From Eubacteriaceae bacterium (GTDB lineage: Bacteria; Bacillota; Clostridia; Eubacteriales; UBA1433), in the NCBI GenBank assembly GCA_012797825.1, contig JAAZOI010000037.1, forward strand, positions 1 to 5,822: a stretch of 5,822 nucleotides of DNA, written 5' to 3'. Shown here piece by piece: positions 1 to 5,378 of this stretch. The notes below the pieces were generated by a model. That model made no database searches, had not been told where the DNA came from, and was given only the letters and a program-made list of their open reading frames with translations. Each line of letters opens with the position of its first letter. Position 1 is the stretch's first letter. The translations under genes and the position numbers were made by a program.

Positions 1-703
1 GCCCTGCTTCCGTGCGCAAAAGGCTGATAAGAGCTATTACGCTTCTTGGAAGCGCGGCTCCGGCGTAAGGAAGACCTACGCCCAAAGTATCGCACGCGCG
101 GATTTTTATTTCAACGCCTGCATCTGTACCAAGCTCGTTAAGTTTTTTAGCCAGAGGCAGGACAAAGTTAATCACATCAGCTCTCGTTAAATCCTCAAAA
201 TGGCATCTTGGCTTAACTCCCGCTGTAAGAGCGGCTTCTAAAATTTTTATGTAATTTTTCATTGCCGTTTCCCTGTCCCAGCCGAGCTTTTTAAAAATAT
301 GGTAATCAGAGCAGGACATTAAAATTCCTGTTTCTTTTATGCCCATGTCTTTAACAAGCTGGAAGTCGGATTCTTTGGCTCTTATCCAGGATGTTATCTG
401 CGGAAATTCATAATCCATCTCGCGGCATTTTTCAACAGCGGCTCTGTCGTTGGGATTGTACAAAAAGAATTCTGTCTGTCTTATAACGCCTGTATTGTTG
501 TCGATTTTATGCATAAAATCGTATAATTTTACAATCTGGTTTTTCGTGAAAGTAGACATGCTTTGCTGGCCGTCTCTAAACGTTGTGTCGGTGATAAATA
601 TATCATCAGGTATGTAACGCTCGTAAAACTTGTCGTCAAAAACAATTTTGGGCACTTCGTTGTAAGGAAAGAACTCTTTATAAAGATTGATTTGATTACT
701 CAT
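1..703 (-). CDS. DRE-TIM (HMGL-like) acyltransferase, probable Re-citrate synthase or isopropylmalate-synthase-like enzyme; C-terminus cut by window edge
   Basis: Reading the minus strand from the ATG at 703-701 gives 234 codons with no stop before the window edge, so the C-terminal part is missing. The start is supported by an AGAGGG-type ribosome site at 712-717. Residues 39-48 read DTTFRDGQQS, the form here of the DTTLRDGEQ signature of the isopropylmalate/homocitrate/citramalate synthase family. EDLTRAD at 170-176 and CDTLG at 204-208 match the later TIM-barrel motifs (EDATRSD and PDTVG in isopropylmalate synthases). The HxH metal-ligand motif would lie beyond the edge. Such enzymes condense acetyl-CoA with a 2-oxoacid. 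From memory, the stretch after the signature (GVIRQTEFFLY, then TSWIRA) resembles the clostridial group that includes the Re-face citrate synthase of Clostridium kluyveri, which makes citrate for glutamate synthesis in anaerobes lacking ordinary citrate synthase. The superfamily is certain; the exact substrate is inference. It is transcribed divergently from the desulfurase gene. Confidence 0.85.
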   Translation of the reverse strand, partial: MSNQINLYKEFFPYNEVPKIVFDDKFYERYIPDDIFITDTTFRDGQQSMSTFTKNQIVKLYDFMHKIDNNTGVIRQTEFFLYNPNDRAAVEKCREMDYEFPQITSWIRAKESDFQLVKDMGIKETGILMSCSDYHIFKKLGWDRETAMKNYIKILEAALTAGVKPRCHFEDLTRADVINFVLPLAKKLNELGTDAGVEIKIRACDTLGVGLPYAGAALPRSVIALISLLRTEAG

Positions 704-735
704 ATGAAAAACCCTCTTTGCAATAATAATTAATA

Positions 736-764
736 ATTATATATTTTCTCATATAAAAATGCAA
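736..764 (-). promoter_or_regulatory. Candidate SigA-type promoter for the DRE-TIM enzyme gene
   Basis: On the minus strand there is a perfect TATAAT (736-741) preceded by 17 bp and a weak -35, TTGCAT (759-764, 3 of 6 matches). Transcription would begin near 729, giving a leader of about 25 nt that contains the AGAGGG ribosome site. The surrounding DNA is very AT-rich, so a chance -10 match is possible. No operator or riboswitch-like structure is evident in the short leader. Confidence 0.4.
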
Positions 765-806
765 TAAATATTCACTGATAATGACAAATATTTAACACAG
801 TTAAAA

Positions 807-835
807 TTTACTTTTTACGCTCCACCTGTTACAAT
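807..835 (+). promoter_or_regulatory. Candidate SigA-type promoter for the desulfurase-thiI operon
   Basis: TTTACT (807-812, 4 of 6 to TTGACA) and TACAAT (830-835, 5 of 6 to TATAAT) are separated by an ideal 17 bp. Transcription would start near 842 and leave a leader of roughly 54 nt before the ATG at 896. A weaker alternative downstream is TTGGAA (839-844) with TAAGAT (861-866) at 16-bp spacing. I see no T-box, stem-loop or riboswitch pattern in the leader. Confidence 0.4.
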
Positions 836-895
836 GTATTGGAATTAATTTATAAAATTGTAAGATAATATTAAAAAAACATTACGGAGCAATTA

Positions 896-2062
896 ATGAT
901 ATATTTTGATAATGCCGCTACAACGCAGCCGCTTACAGAAGTAATAGGCGCAATAGACGACGCTTTAAAAAACCATTACGCAAATTCGTCGTCCCTTCAT
1001 AAAACAGGAAAGCAGAGCAAAGAACTTTTAGATGATGCCAGAAATTATTTTTCTTCCCATTATAACTTAAAAGACGGAAACGTTATTTTCACGTCGTGCG
1101 CCACTGAGTCCAATAATACAGTCTTATATTCTCTTTTAAAAAATTATATTAAAAAGAATAAAAAATATAACCTTGTAACATTAAAAATAGAGCATCCGTC
1201 CGTATATAACACTATTAAGTATTATTACGAGGACAGCGGCGTTGAGATACGCTATATAAAAACGGACAAAAACGGAAACATTGATGTAGAAAATTATAAA
1301 AGCCTTATTGACGAAAACACATTGTTCGTATCATTAAGCTGCGTAAATAATGAAATAGGCACAAAAAACGATATAGCTCTCTTATCAAAGATAGCCAAAC
1401 AGATAAATCCCAAGCTTATATTCCATTCGGATTTTGTTCAGGCGGCTGGCAAATTCGCTCTAGACATGGATAAAACTGACATTGACGCCATATCGGTAAG
1501 CGGGCATAAATTTCACGCGCCGAAAGGCATAGGAGTGCTGCTTTGCAAAAAGAATTTCAAAATTGCGCCGCTGCTTCACGGAGGCGGTCAGGAAAATGAA
1601 TTAAGGGCGGGCACGGAAAATATAGCGTATATTATTGGCATAAAAAAGGCGCTTGAGTTAAGCGAGCCGTATATAGCCGATCCGTCGGATATTATAAAAA
1701 TGAGGCAGTATTTAATATCAAATATTCAGAACAATCTTTCGGACGTTATATTAAATTCGCCGCAAGATATCTCCAAGGCTTCGCCTTATATAATAAATAT
1801 GGCGGTACTCGGCTGCAAAGGAGAAGTAATGCAGCGTATGCTTGACGAGGCGGATATAGCGGTTTCAACGTCTTCGGCATGCTCCGCCAAAAAGAGGGTG
1901 TCACGTGTGCTTATAGACGCGGGAATGGATAAATCTGTTGCCGAAAGCAGCATAAGAATGTCTATAAGCAGATTTAACACAATTTCAGAGTGCGACAAAG
2001 TAACGGATGAAATAATAAAAAACGCAAACAGATTAAGAAAGGTCGGGCATTATAATAAGTGA
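896..2062 (+). CDS. Cysteine desulfurase, NifS/IscS (class V aminotransferase) family, partner of ThiI
   Basis: This 388-residue PLP enzyme takes sulfur from L-cysteine, releasing alanine and leaving a persulfide on its active-site cysteine. The start ATG follows GGAG (886-889) at 6-nt spacing, and the N-terminus MIYFDNAATT is the family hallmark. Visible key residues are His100 (EHPSV), Asp179 and Gln182 (HSDFVQAAGK), the PLP lysine Lys205 (SGHK), the RAGTEN motif at 237-242, and catalytic Cys329 in SSACS. The length matches group I desulfurases. The gene overlaps thiI by 4 nt (GTGA), so the two are almost certainly co-translated. The same pairing in Bacillus subtilis (NifZ-ThiI) is known to serve tRNA 4-thiouridine synthesis. 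The inferred job is therefore sulfur donor to ThiI rather than general Fe-S assembly; no iscU, iscR or suf genes are adjacent. The family is certain and the dedicated role is inferred from context. Confidence 0.95.
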   Translation: MIYFDNAATTQPLTEVIGAIDDALKNHYANSSSLHKTGKQSKELLDDARNYFSSHYNLKDGNVIFTSCATESNNTVLYSLLKNYIKKNKKYNLVTLKIEHPSVYNTIKYYYEDSGVEIRYIKTDKNGNIDVENYKSLIDENTLFVSLSCVNNEIGTKNDIALLSKIAKQINPKLIFHSDFVQAAGKFALDMDKTDIDAISVSGHKFHAPKGIGVLLCKKNFKIAPLLHGGGQENELRAGTENIAYIIGIKKALELSEPYIADPSDIIKMRQYLISNIQNNLSDVILNSPQDISKASPYIINMAVLGCKGEVMQRMLDEADIAVSTSSACSAKKRVSRVLIDAGMDKSVAESSIRMSISRFNTISECDKVTDEIIKNANRLRKVGHYNK

Positions 2063-3210
2063 AAGAAGTAGTACTTGTTCGCTACGGCGAAATAGCGTTA
2101 AAAGGGCTTAACAGAGCGTATTTTGAGGATACGCTTAAAAACAATATAGCAAAACGCCTCAGAAAATTTAAAGACGTGACAATAAAAAAAGCTCAGTCGC
2201 GCCTTGAGGTTCATTTTACGGAGTCGGCTCAGGAAGAAATAATAGAGAGCATAAAAAATATATTCGGTATAGCCTACATAAGCAAAGCTTTAATAGTAGA
2301 CAGCGACATCGAACAAATTTCAAAAGCGGCTTTAAGTTTATATGAAGAGGGAAAGTCGTTTAAGATAGAGACAAGAAGGGGAGACAAGAATTTTTACTTG
2401 AAATCTCCCGAAATAAGCGCGCAGGTGGGCGCGTATGTTCTTAGCAACTCGCCATGCGCAAAAGTGGATGTAATTAATCCAGAGACTGTTATCGAAGTTG
2501 AAGTAAGAAAGTCTACATACGTCTATAAGCAAAGCTATAAATGCAGGGCGGGGCTTCCCACTTCAACGGGAGGCAAAGCGGCTCTGCTTTTATCGGGCGG
2601 AATAGACAGCCCCGTTGCGGGCTATATGATGGCAAGCCGCGGCGTTGAACTTGTATGCGTTTATTTTCACTCAAGCCCTTACACTCCCCAGGAAGCAAAA
2701 CAAAAAGTTGTGGATCTTGCAAAAACGCTTAACGACTTTGCGCCCGGAGTATCGCTTTACAGCGTGCCTTTTACAAAAATTCAGGAAAGCATTATAGAAC
2801 GCTGCGACATAAAATACCTTACAATTCTTATGAGAAGGTATATGATGATAATAGCTGAAAAGATAGCGAGGAAAAATAACGCGAAGGCTCTAATTACGGG
2901 TGAGAGCTTAGGGCAGGTGGCAAGCCAGACAATTGAGAGCATTTACTCAACAAACGAGGTATGCAAAATGCCTGTGTTCAGACCGCTGATAGGGTTTGAT
3001 AAAATAAACACCATAAACATAGCCAAAGACATAGGAACATATGATATATCGGTTCTTACGTACGAAGACTGCTGCACGATATTTACTCCCAAGCATCCGC
3101 AGACAAGGCCGAAAATTGATTTGGTCTTAGAACAGGAAGAGAAATTATCGGATATTATAAATGAGTACATAGAACAAGCCGTAAAAGACGCCGAAATAAT
3201 AAAATTTTAA
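2059..3210 (+). CDS. thiI: tRNA 4-thiouridine synthetase ThiI (THUMP and PP-loop domains, no rhodanese domain)
   Basis: This 383-residue protein uses ATP to adenylate uridine 8 of tRNA and then transfers sulfur to form 4-thiouridine, a near-UV sensor base. The N-terminal ferredoxin-like region begins MKEVVLVRYGEIALKG, typical of ThiI. A THUMP RNA-binding domain spans roughly residues 60-165. The PP-loop SGGIDS is at 179-184, and GESLGQVASQT at 281-291 belongs to the AANH-type adenylation fold. Cys338-Cys339 in DCCTIF are the conserved catalytic-cysteine region equivalent to E. coli Cys344. The protein ends shortly after, so it lacks the C-terminal rhodanese domain of E. coli ThiI (482 residues), as in Bacillus. 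Sulfur must then come directly from a desulfurase, consistent with the gene immediately upstream. The start is GTG, overlapping the desulfurase stop; the nearest purine-rich site (AAAGG, 2038-2042) is distant, which suggests translational coupling. Confidence 0.97.
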   Translation: MKEVVLVRYGEIALKGLNRAYFEDTLKNNIAKRLRKFKDVTIKKAQSRLEVHFTESAQEEIIESIKNIFGIAYISKALIVDSDIEQISKAALSLYEEGKSFKIETRRGDKNFYLKSPEISAQVGAYVLSNSPCAKVDVINPETVIEVEVRKSTYVYKQSYKCRAGLPTSTGGKAALLLSGGIDSPVAGYMMASRGVELVCVYFHSSPYTPQEAKQKVVDLAKTLNDFAPGVSLYSVPFTKIQESIIERCDIKYLTILMRRYMMIIAEKIARKNNAKALITGESLGQVASQTIESIYSTNEVCKMPVFRPLIGFDKINTINIAKDIGTYDISVLTYEDCCTIFTPKHPQTRPKIDLVLEQEEKLSDIINEYIEQAVKDAEIIKF

Positions 3211-3227
3211 AAAAATATATAATTTTT

Positions 3228-3277
3228 ATAGGAAGCCTTACTTTTATTTAGAAATATTATAAAAGGAGGCTTTTTAT
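3228..3277 (+). promoter_or_regulatory. Long hairpin enclosing the spoIIAA ribosome site and start (possible fold-back control or weak terminator)
   Basis: The segment folds on paper into one imperfect hairpin. Bases 3228-3238 (ATAGGAAGCCT) pair with 3267-3277 (AGGCTTTTTAT) over 11 pairs including two G-U pairs. Bases 3241-3247 (CTTTTAT) pair with 3259-3265 (ATAAAAG) over 7 pairs, leaving an 11-nt loop. The Shine-Dalgarno AAGGAGG (3263-3269) lies almost wholly in stem, and the first two bases of the spoIIAA ATG are paired. In transcripts reading through from thiI this could hide the start site. Alternatively, the AAGCCT/AGGCTT stem with its run of five T could be a weak terminator after thiI. 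The pairing is seen directly; the function is inference. Confidence 0.45.
3230..3256 (+). promoter_or_regulatory. Candidate SigH-like promoter for spoIIAA-spoIIAB
   Basis: AGGAA at 3230-3234 resembles the SigH -35 core (AGGAWWW), and GAAATA at 3251-3256 resembles the -10 GAATWW with an imperfect core. The spacing is close to that of SigH promoters. In B. subtilis the spoIIA operon is read by SigH, which motivates the assignment. Transcription would begin near 3262, just before the ribosome site. The match has mismatches in both elements and the region is AT-rich, so this is tentative. Confidence 0.25.
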
Positions 3278-3629
3278 GAGAGTTAACTTTGAATTGAGAA
3301 AAAACATTTTGATAATAAAGTTAAGATGCGATCTCGATCATCATAATACAGAGCTTATAAGGGAGCTTCTTGATTATAATATCGAAAAAAAAGAAGTTCA
3401 GCACGCGCTGTTTGATATGGAAGACGTAAGCTTTATGGACAGTTCGGGAATAGGGCTGATACTGGGAAGATATAAAAAGATAAAAGCAAAAAAAGGCAGG
3501 GTGGGTTTTATTAATCTTTCGGATGATATTTTAAAAATTATGAAAATTTCAGGGGTTTTTTTGCTAGCAAAACTATATGACAGTGAAAAAGAAGCGCTGG
3601 CGCATCTAAGCAAGGGGGAAGAAGTATGA
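3276..3629 (+). CDS. spoIIAA: Anti-sigma-F factor antagonist SpoIIAA (STAS domain)
   Basis: The gene encodes a single 117-residue STAS domain, the usual SpoIIAA length, starting 6 nt after a perfect AAGGAGG (3263-3269). LDHHNTE at 20-26 and SFMDSSGIGLILGRYKKIK at 52-70 closely match B. subtilis SpoIIAA (LDHHTAE, and SFMDSSGLGVILGRYKQIK), which separates it from RsbV-type antagonists. Ser57 in DSSG corresponds to the serine that SpoIIAB phosphorylates. Unphosphorylated SpoIIAA binds SpoIIAB and frees SigF in the forespore; SpoIIE normally dephosphorylates it. The gene overlaps spoIIAB by 4 nt (ATGA), as expected for a stoichiometric pair. It lies 65 bp after thiI, behind a hairpin that covers its ribosome site. 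The unusual feature is the operon, which lacks sigF downstream of spoIIAB. Confidence 0.95.
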   Translation: MRVNFELRKNILIIKLRCDLDHHNTELIRELLDYNIEKKEVQHALFDMEDVSFMDSSGIGLILGRYKKIKAKKGRVGFINLSDDILKIMKISGVFLLAKLYDSEKEALAHLSKGEEV

Positions 3630-4054
3630 ACGATTTTGTGCATCTTACATTCAACGCAAGTTCCGATAACGAACAGTTTATAAGAACGGCGGCATCGGCG
3701 TTTGCATTAAGGCTTAACCCTACGGTTCAGGATATTTATGAAGTCAAGACTATTGTCTCGGAAGCGGTGACCAACTGCATAATTCACGCTTATGAAGAAA
3801 ATAAAGAAGGCGTAATTGAAGTGCAAATGAGCATACAAGACGACGAGATGAATATATACATAAAAGACTTCGGATGCGGAATTGACGACATAGAGCAGGC
3901 TATGGAGCCGATGTATACTTCCAAACCGGAAAAAGAACGCTCGGGGCTGGGATTTTCTATAATGCAGCAGTTTTCAGATGATATGACAGTGAAAAGCGGC
4001 AAAGGCGAAGGCACTGAAATAAGAATAAAAAAGAAAATTAAAAAAGAAGAGTAA
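3626..4054 (+). CDS. spoIIAB: Anti-sigma-F factor and serine kinase SpoIIAB (GHKL ATPase)
   Basis: This 142-residue GHKL-fold protein binds and inhibits SigF and phosphorylates SpoIIAA. The ATG overlaps the spoIIAA stop and has a GGGGG-rich ribosome site (3614-3618). Motifs align in register with B. subtilis SpoIIAB: the N box SEAVTNCIIHAYEEN at 45-59 with Glu46 (catalytic base) and Asn50 (Mg-ATP); the G1 box DFGCGI at 81-86; the segment YTSKPEKERSGLGFSIM at 97-113, which contains the ATP lid and G2 glycines; and Arg105 (SpoIIAA/SigF contact in B. subtilis). The C-terminus is a short lysine-rich tail. All residues for ATP binding and kinase activity appear intact, so this is not a decaying gene. 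Its expected target gene sigF is not downstream: the reading frame ends, and a terminator begins 38 nt later. RsbW-type kinases are related, but the sequence resemblance here is to SpoIIAB. Confidence 0.95.
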   Translation: MNDFVHLTFNASSDNEQFIRTAASAFALRLNPTVQDIYEVKTIVSEAVTNCIIHAYEENKEGVIEVQMSIQDDEMNIYIKDFGCGIDDIEQAMEPMYTSKPEKERSGLGFSIMQQFSDDMTVKSGKGEGTEIRIKKKIKKEE

Positions 4055-4091
4055 ACAATTATATATCAGACACACCCAATTATAATGATGC

Positions 4092-4128
4092 AAAGCCGGT
4101 TTTACAGTTAAAACAAAGCCGGTTTTTT
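4092..4128 (+). terminator. Rho-independent terminator after spoIIAB
   Basis: The 12-nt word AAAGCCGGTTTT occurs at 4092-4103 and again at 4115-4126. Because CCGG is self-complementary, the two copies pair as RNA in a 12-bp stem (ten Watson-Crick pairs and two G-U pairs: 4095 with 4123, 4100 with 4118) around an 11-nt loop, followed by a T run to 4128. On the opposite strand the G-U pairs become A-C mismatches, so it should work best for plus-strand transcripts. It closes the spoIIA operon, with no room for sigF. Confidence 0.85.
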
Positions 4129-4392
4129 ATTGCGAGCTATTATTAACAAAAATTACGATGATGCCTATATCGCTCAAAAGGATTTATCATACTTTAATAT
4201 ATTTTATTCTTATAGCTAAACAATCAGAGTATTAATACAGATTTTATAATCAGCTTATATCTCATTTCTTTATGTCTTATATAGAAATTTTATTGCTGTT
4301 TATTATAGTTTCTTTCACTCTTGCTTATCGAAATTTTCTTAACTCGAATCGGATTTTAAAATAATTGGGTAAAACATTCGTTAATTACCAAT

Positions 4393-4430
4393 AAAAAACA
4401 GACTATGATTTGCTTTATCATAGTCCGTTT
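4393..4430 (-). terminator. Rho-independent terminator of the ferredoxin-nitroreductase gene
   Basis: GACTATGAT (4401-4409) and ATCATAGTC (4417-4425) form a perfect 9-bp stem with a 7-nt loop. After one mismatch (4400 with 4426), the outer AAAC/GTTT extends it by 4 bp. Read on the minus strand, the stem is followed by TTTTTTAT (4398-4391), a proper U tract, placing it 27 nt past the stop of the minus-strand gene. The T run on the plus side is only three bases, so the minus direction is favoured. Confidence 0.85.
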
Positions 4431-4456
4431 AATACCGTAAATTATCAACAAGCGGT

Positions 4457-5242
4457 TTATTCTCTTATTTCAATGTCGGCAGGTTTGCGCTGCGGCGTGT
4501 AAGAATATTTCACGCCTGTATGCCCAAGCATTAATATGCCGTATATTTCGTTTCCTTCTTTTAGCTTAAGATGCTTTTTCATATTTTCATCATGCTTTGA
4601 AAGGTTCATTATATATCCCGCCCAGCAAGTGCCTATATCGTAAAGCGGAGCTAAAATGTCAAACAGCGTAAGCGCAATTGTGCAGTCGGTTACTGATATA
4701 TGCCTATCCGCCGGAGCATGCGCTATCAATACCGCTGGAGCGTGCCTGAAAAGCACTTCTTTGTTTTTGTTATAAAACGCCTCGCGGAAATTATCAAGCC
4801 CAATTATGCCGATATTGTCATAGCAGTATTTTACAAAGTCCTCAAGCGATTTGCCCGTAAGCAATGTGTAGCTTACGCACTGCATATTTTTCGCGCTGGG
4901 GCTATAGCGCACTGTGTCAAGTATCGGCTTTATATCAGCCTCTGTTACAGGTTTATTCTGGTATATTCTTACGCTCCTTCTCTGGCGTATAAGCAGGGGA
5001 AGCTGTTTTTTAAGTATCTCTTTGTCAAATCGTTCTTCCTCAATTGCGCCTATGCCGTCAAGGCTTACCGCTTTGTTGGGGCACGCGGCAACGCACTGGC
5101 CGCACGCCATGCAAACCCTTCCTATAAGTTTTTCTATAATAACAATTTCATCGTCTTCTTTTTTAAAAATGCCTACAGGGCATATTTTTTCGCATAGTCC
5201 GCAAACTGTGCATTTATCTTTGCTTATTTCAACGTTTGTCAT
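4457..5242 (-). CDS. Nitroreductase-family protein with N-terminal 2[4Fe-4S] ferredoxin domain
   Basis: The 261-residue product has two parts. Residues 1-60 form a bacterial ferredoxin domain with two four-cysteine clusters: Cys11, 14, 17 and 21 followed by Pro, and Cys44, 47, 50 and 54 followed by Pro. Residues from about 80 form an FMN-binding nitroreductase fold, with RRSVRIYQNKPV at 87-98 (the usual RRSIR-type FMN-phosphate contact), SPSAKNMQ at 114-121, and a C-terminal GILMLGHTG at 235-243. The architecture is common in strict anaerobes and suggests electrons pass from reduced ferredoxin to FMN in the cytoplasm; the natural substrate is unknown. The ATG has a GAGG site (5250-5253) 7 nt upstream. 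The gene stands alone, convergent with spoIIAB and ending at its own terminator. I can assign the family confidently but not a specific function. Confidence 0.93.
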   Translation of the reverse strand: MTNVEISKDKCTVCGLCEKICPVGIFKKEDDEIVIIEKLIGRVCMACGQCVAACPNKAVSLDGIGAIEEERFDKEILKKQLPLLIRQRRSVRIYQNKPVTEADIKPILDTVRYSPSAKNMQCVSYTLLTGKSLEDFVKYCYDNIGIIGLDNFREAFYNKNKEVLFRHAPAVLIAHAPADRHISVTDCTIALTLFDILAPLYDIGTCWAGYIMNLSKHDENMKKHLKLKEGNEIYGILMLGHTGVKYSYTPQRKPADIEIRE

Positions 5243-5268
5243 ATTATCGCCTCTATATTTTTTTGTTA

Positions 5269-5296
5269 ATTATAATATATATTTTTAAAATATCAA
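5269..5296 (-). promoter_or_regulatory. Candidate SigA-type promoter for the ferredoxin-nitroreductase gene
   Basis: On the minus strand, TTGATA (5291-5296, 5 of 6 to consensus) is followed after 16 bp by a perfect TATAAT (5269-5274). Transcription would start near 5262, giving a leader of about 20 nt that includes the GAGG ribosome site. This is the best sigma-A match in the window, although the AT-rich setting raises the chance of accidental matches. Confidence 0.5.
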
Positions 5297-5315
5297 ATAA
5301 ATACGTATAAAAATA

Positions 5316-5344
5316 ATGGCAAAAATTATAAATATATGTATAAT
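5316..5344 (+). promoter_or_regulatory. Candidate SigA-type promoter for the MBL-fold hydrolase gene
   Basis: ATGGCA (5316-5321, 4 of 6) and a perfect TATAAT (5339-5344) are 17 bp apart on the plus strand. Transcription would begin near 5351, about 28 nt before the ATG at 5379. It is divergent from the nitroreductase promoter, with about 20 bp between the two -35 elements, so one regulator could act on both; no clear operator dyad is visible. Confidence 0.4.
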
Positions 5345-5378
5345 TAAGTTAATGAAATTCTCTTAAAAGGAGGAAATT

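Larger units (their letters stand above)
4055..4456. other. 402-bp gap between convergent genes: two terminators and AT-rich non-coding DNA
   Basis: This stretch holds the terminator after spoIIAB (4092-4128) and the terminator of the opposing nitroreductase gene (4393-4430). Between them, 4129-4392 is AT-rich with stops in all frames. This is the place where sigF would normally lie, but I found no fragment resembling sigma-70 region 2, 3 or 4 on either strand. The only open frames are a 25-codon frame at 4158-4235 and a 30-codon hydrophobic frame at 4272-4364, both on the plus strand and neither with a ribosome site. I see no RNA gene, repeat array or insertion-sequence end. Confidence 0.6.

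Noticed and set aside
721..760. TAAT/ATTA-rich repeats between the divergent genes as a possible operator or origin-type repeat
   Set aside because: The repeats are imperfect, simple AT runs with no consistent period or perfect dyad; they are explained by base composition around a promoter.
1786..2722. Minus-strand open frames opposite the desulfurase and thiI
   Set aside because: They are short, low-complexity frames lying inside two well-supported plus-strand genes, with no matching motifs or ribosome sites.
3626..4054. RsbW or other general-stress anti-sigma kinase instead of SpoIIAB
   Set aside because: The N box, SKPEKERSGLGF segment, length and partner SpoIIAA (LDHH, FMDSSGIGLILGRYK) all match the SpoIIA pair far better.
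4158..4235. 25-codon plus-strand frame starting ATG-ATG
   Set aside because: No ribosome site precedes it, composition matches surrounding AT-rich spacer, and the peptide has no distinctive pattern.
4055..4456. A degraded sigF pseudogene after spoIIAB
   Set aside because: I looked for sigma-70 region 2, 3 and 4 patterns in all frames and found none; the segment is too short and AT-rich to be a recognisable remnant.
4700..5288. Two plus-strand open frames (4700-5197 and 4914-5288) opposite the nitroreductase gene
   Set aside because: They run antisense through the ferredoxin and nitroreductase coding sequence, have no recognisable domains, and are explained by the clear minus-strand gene with conserved cysteine motifs.
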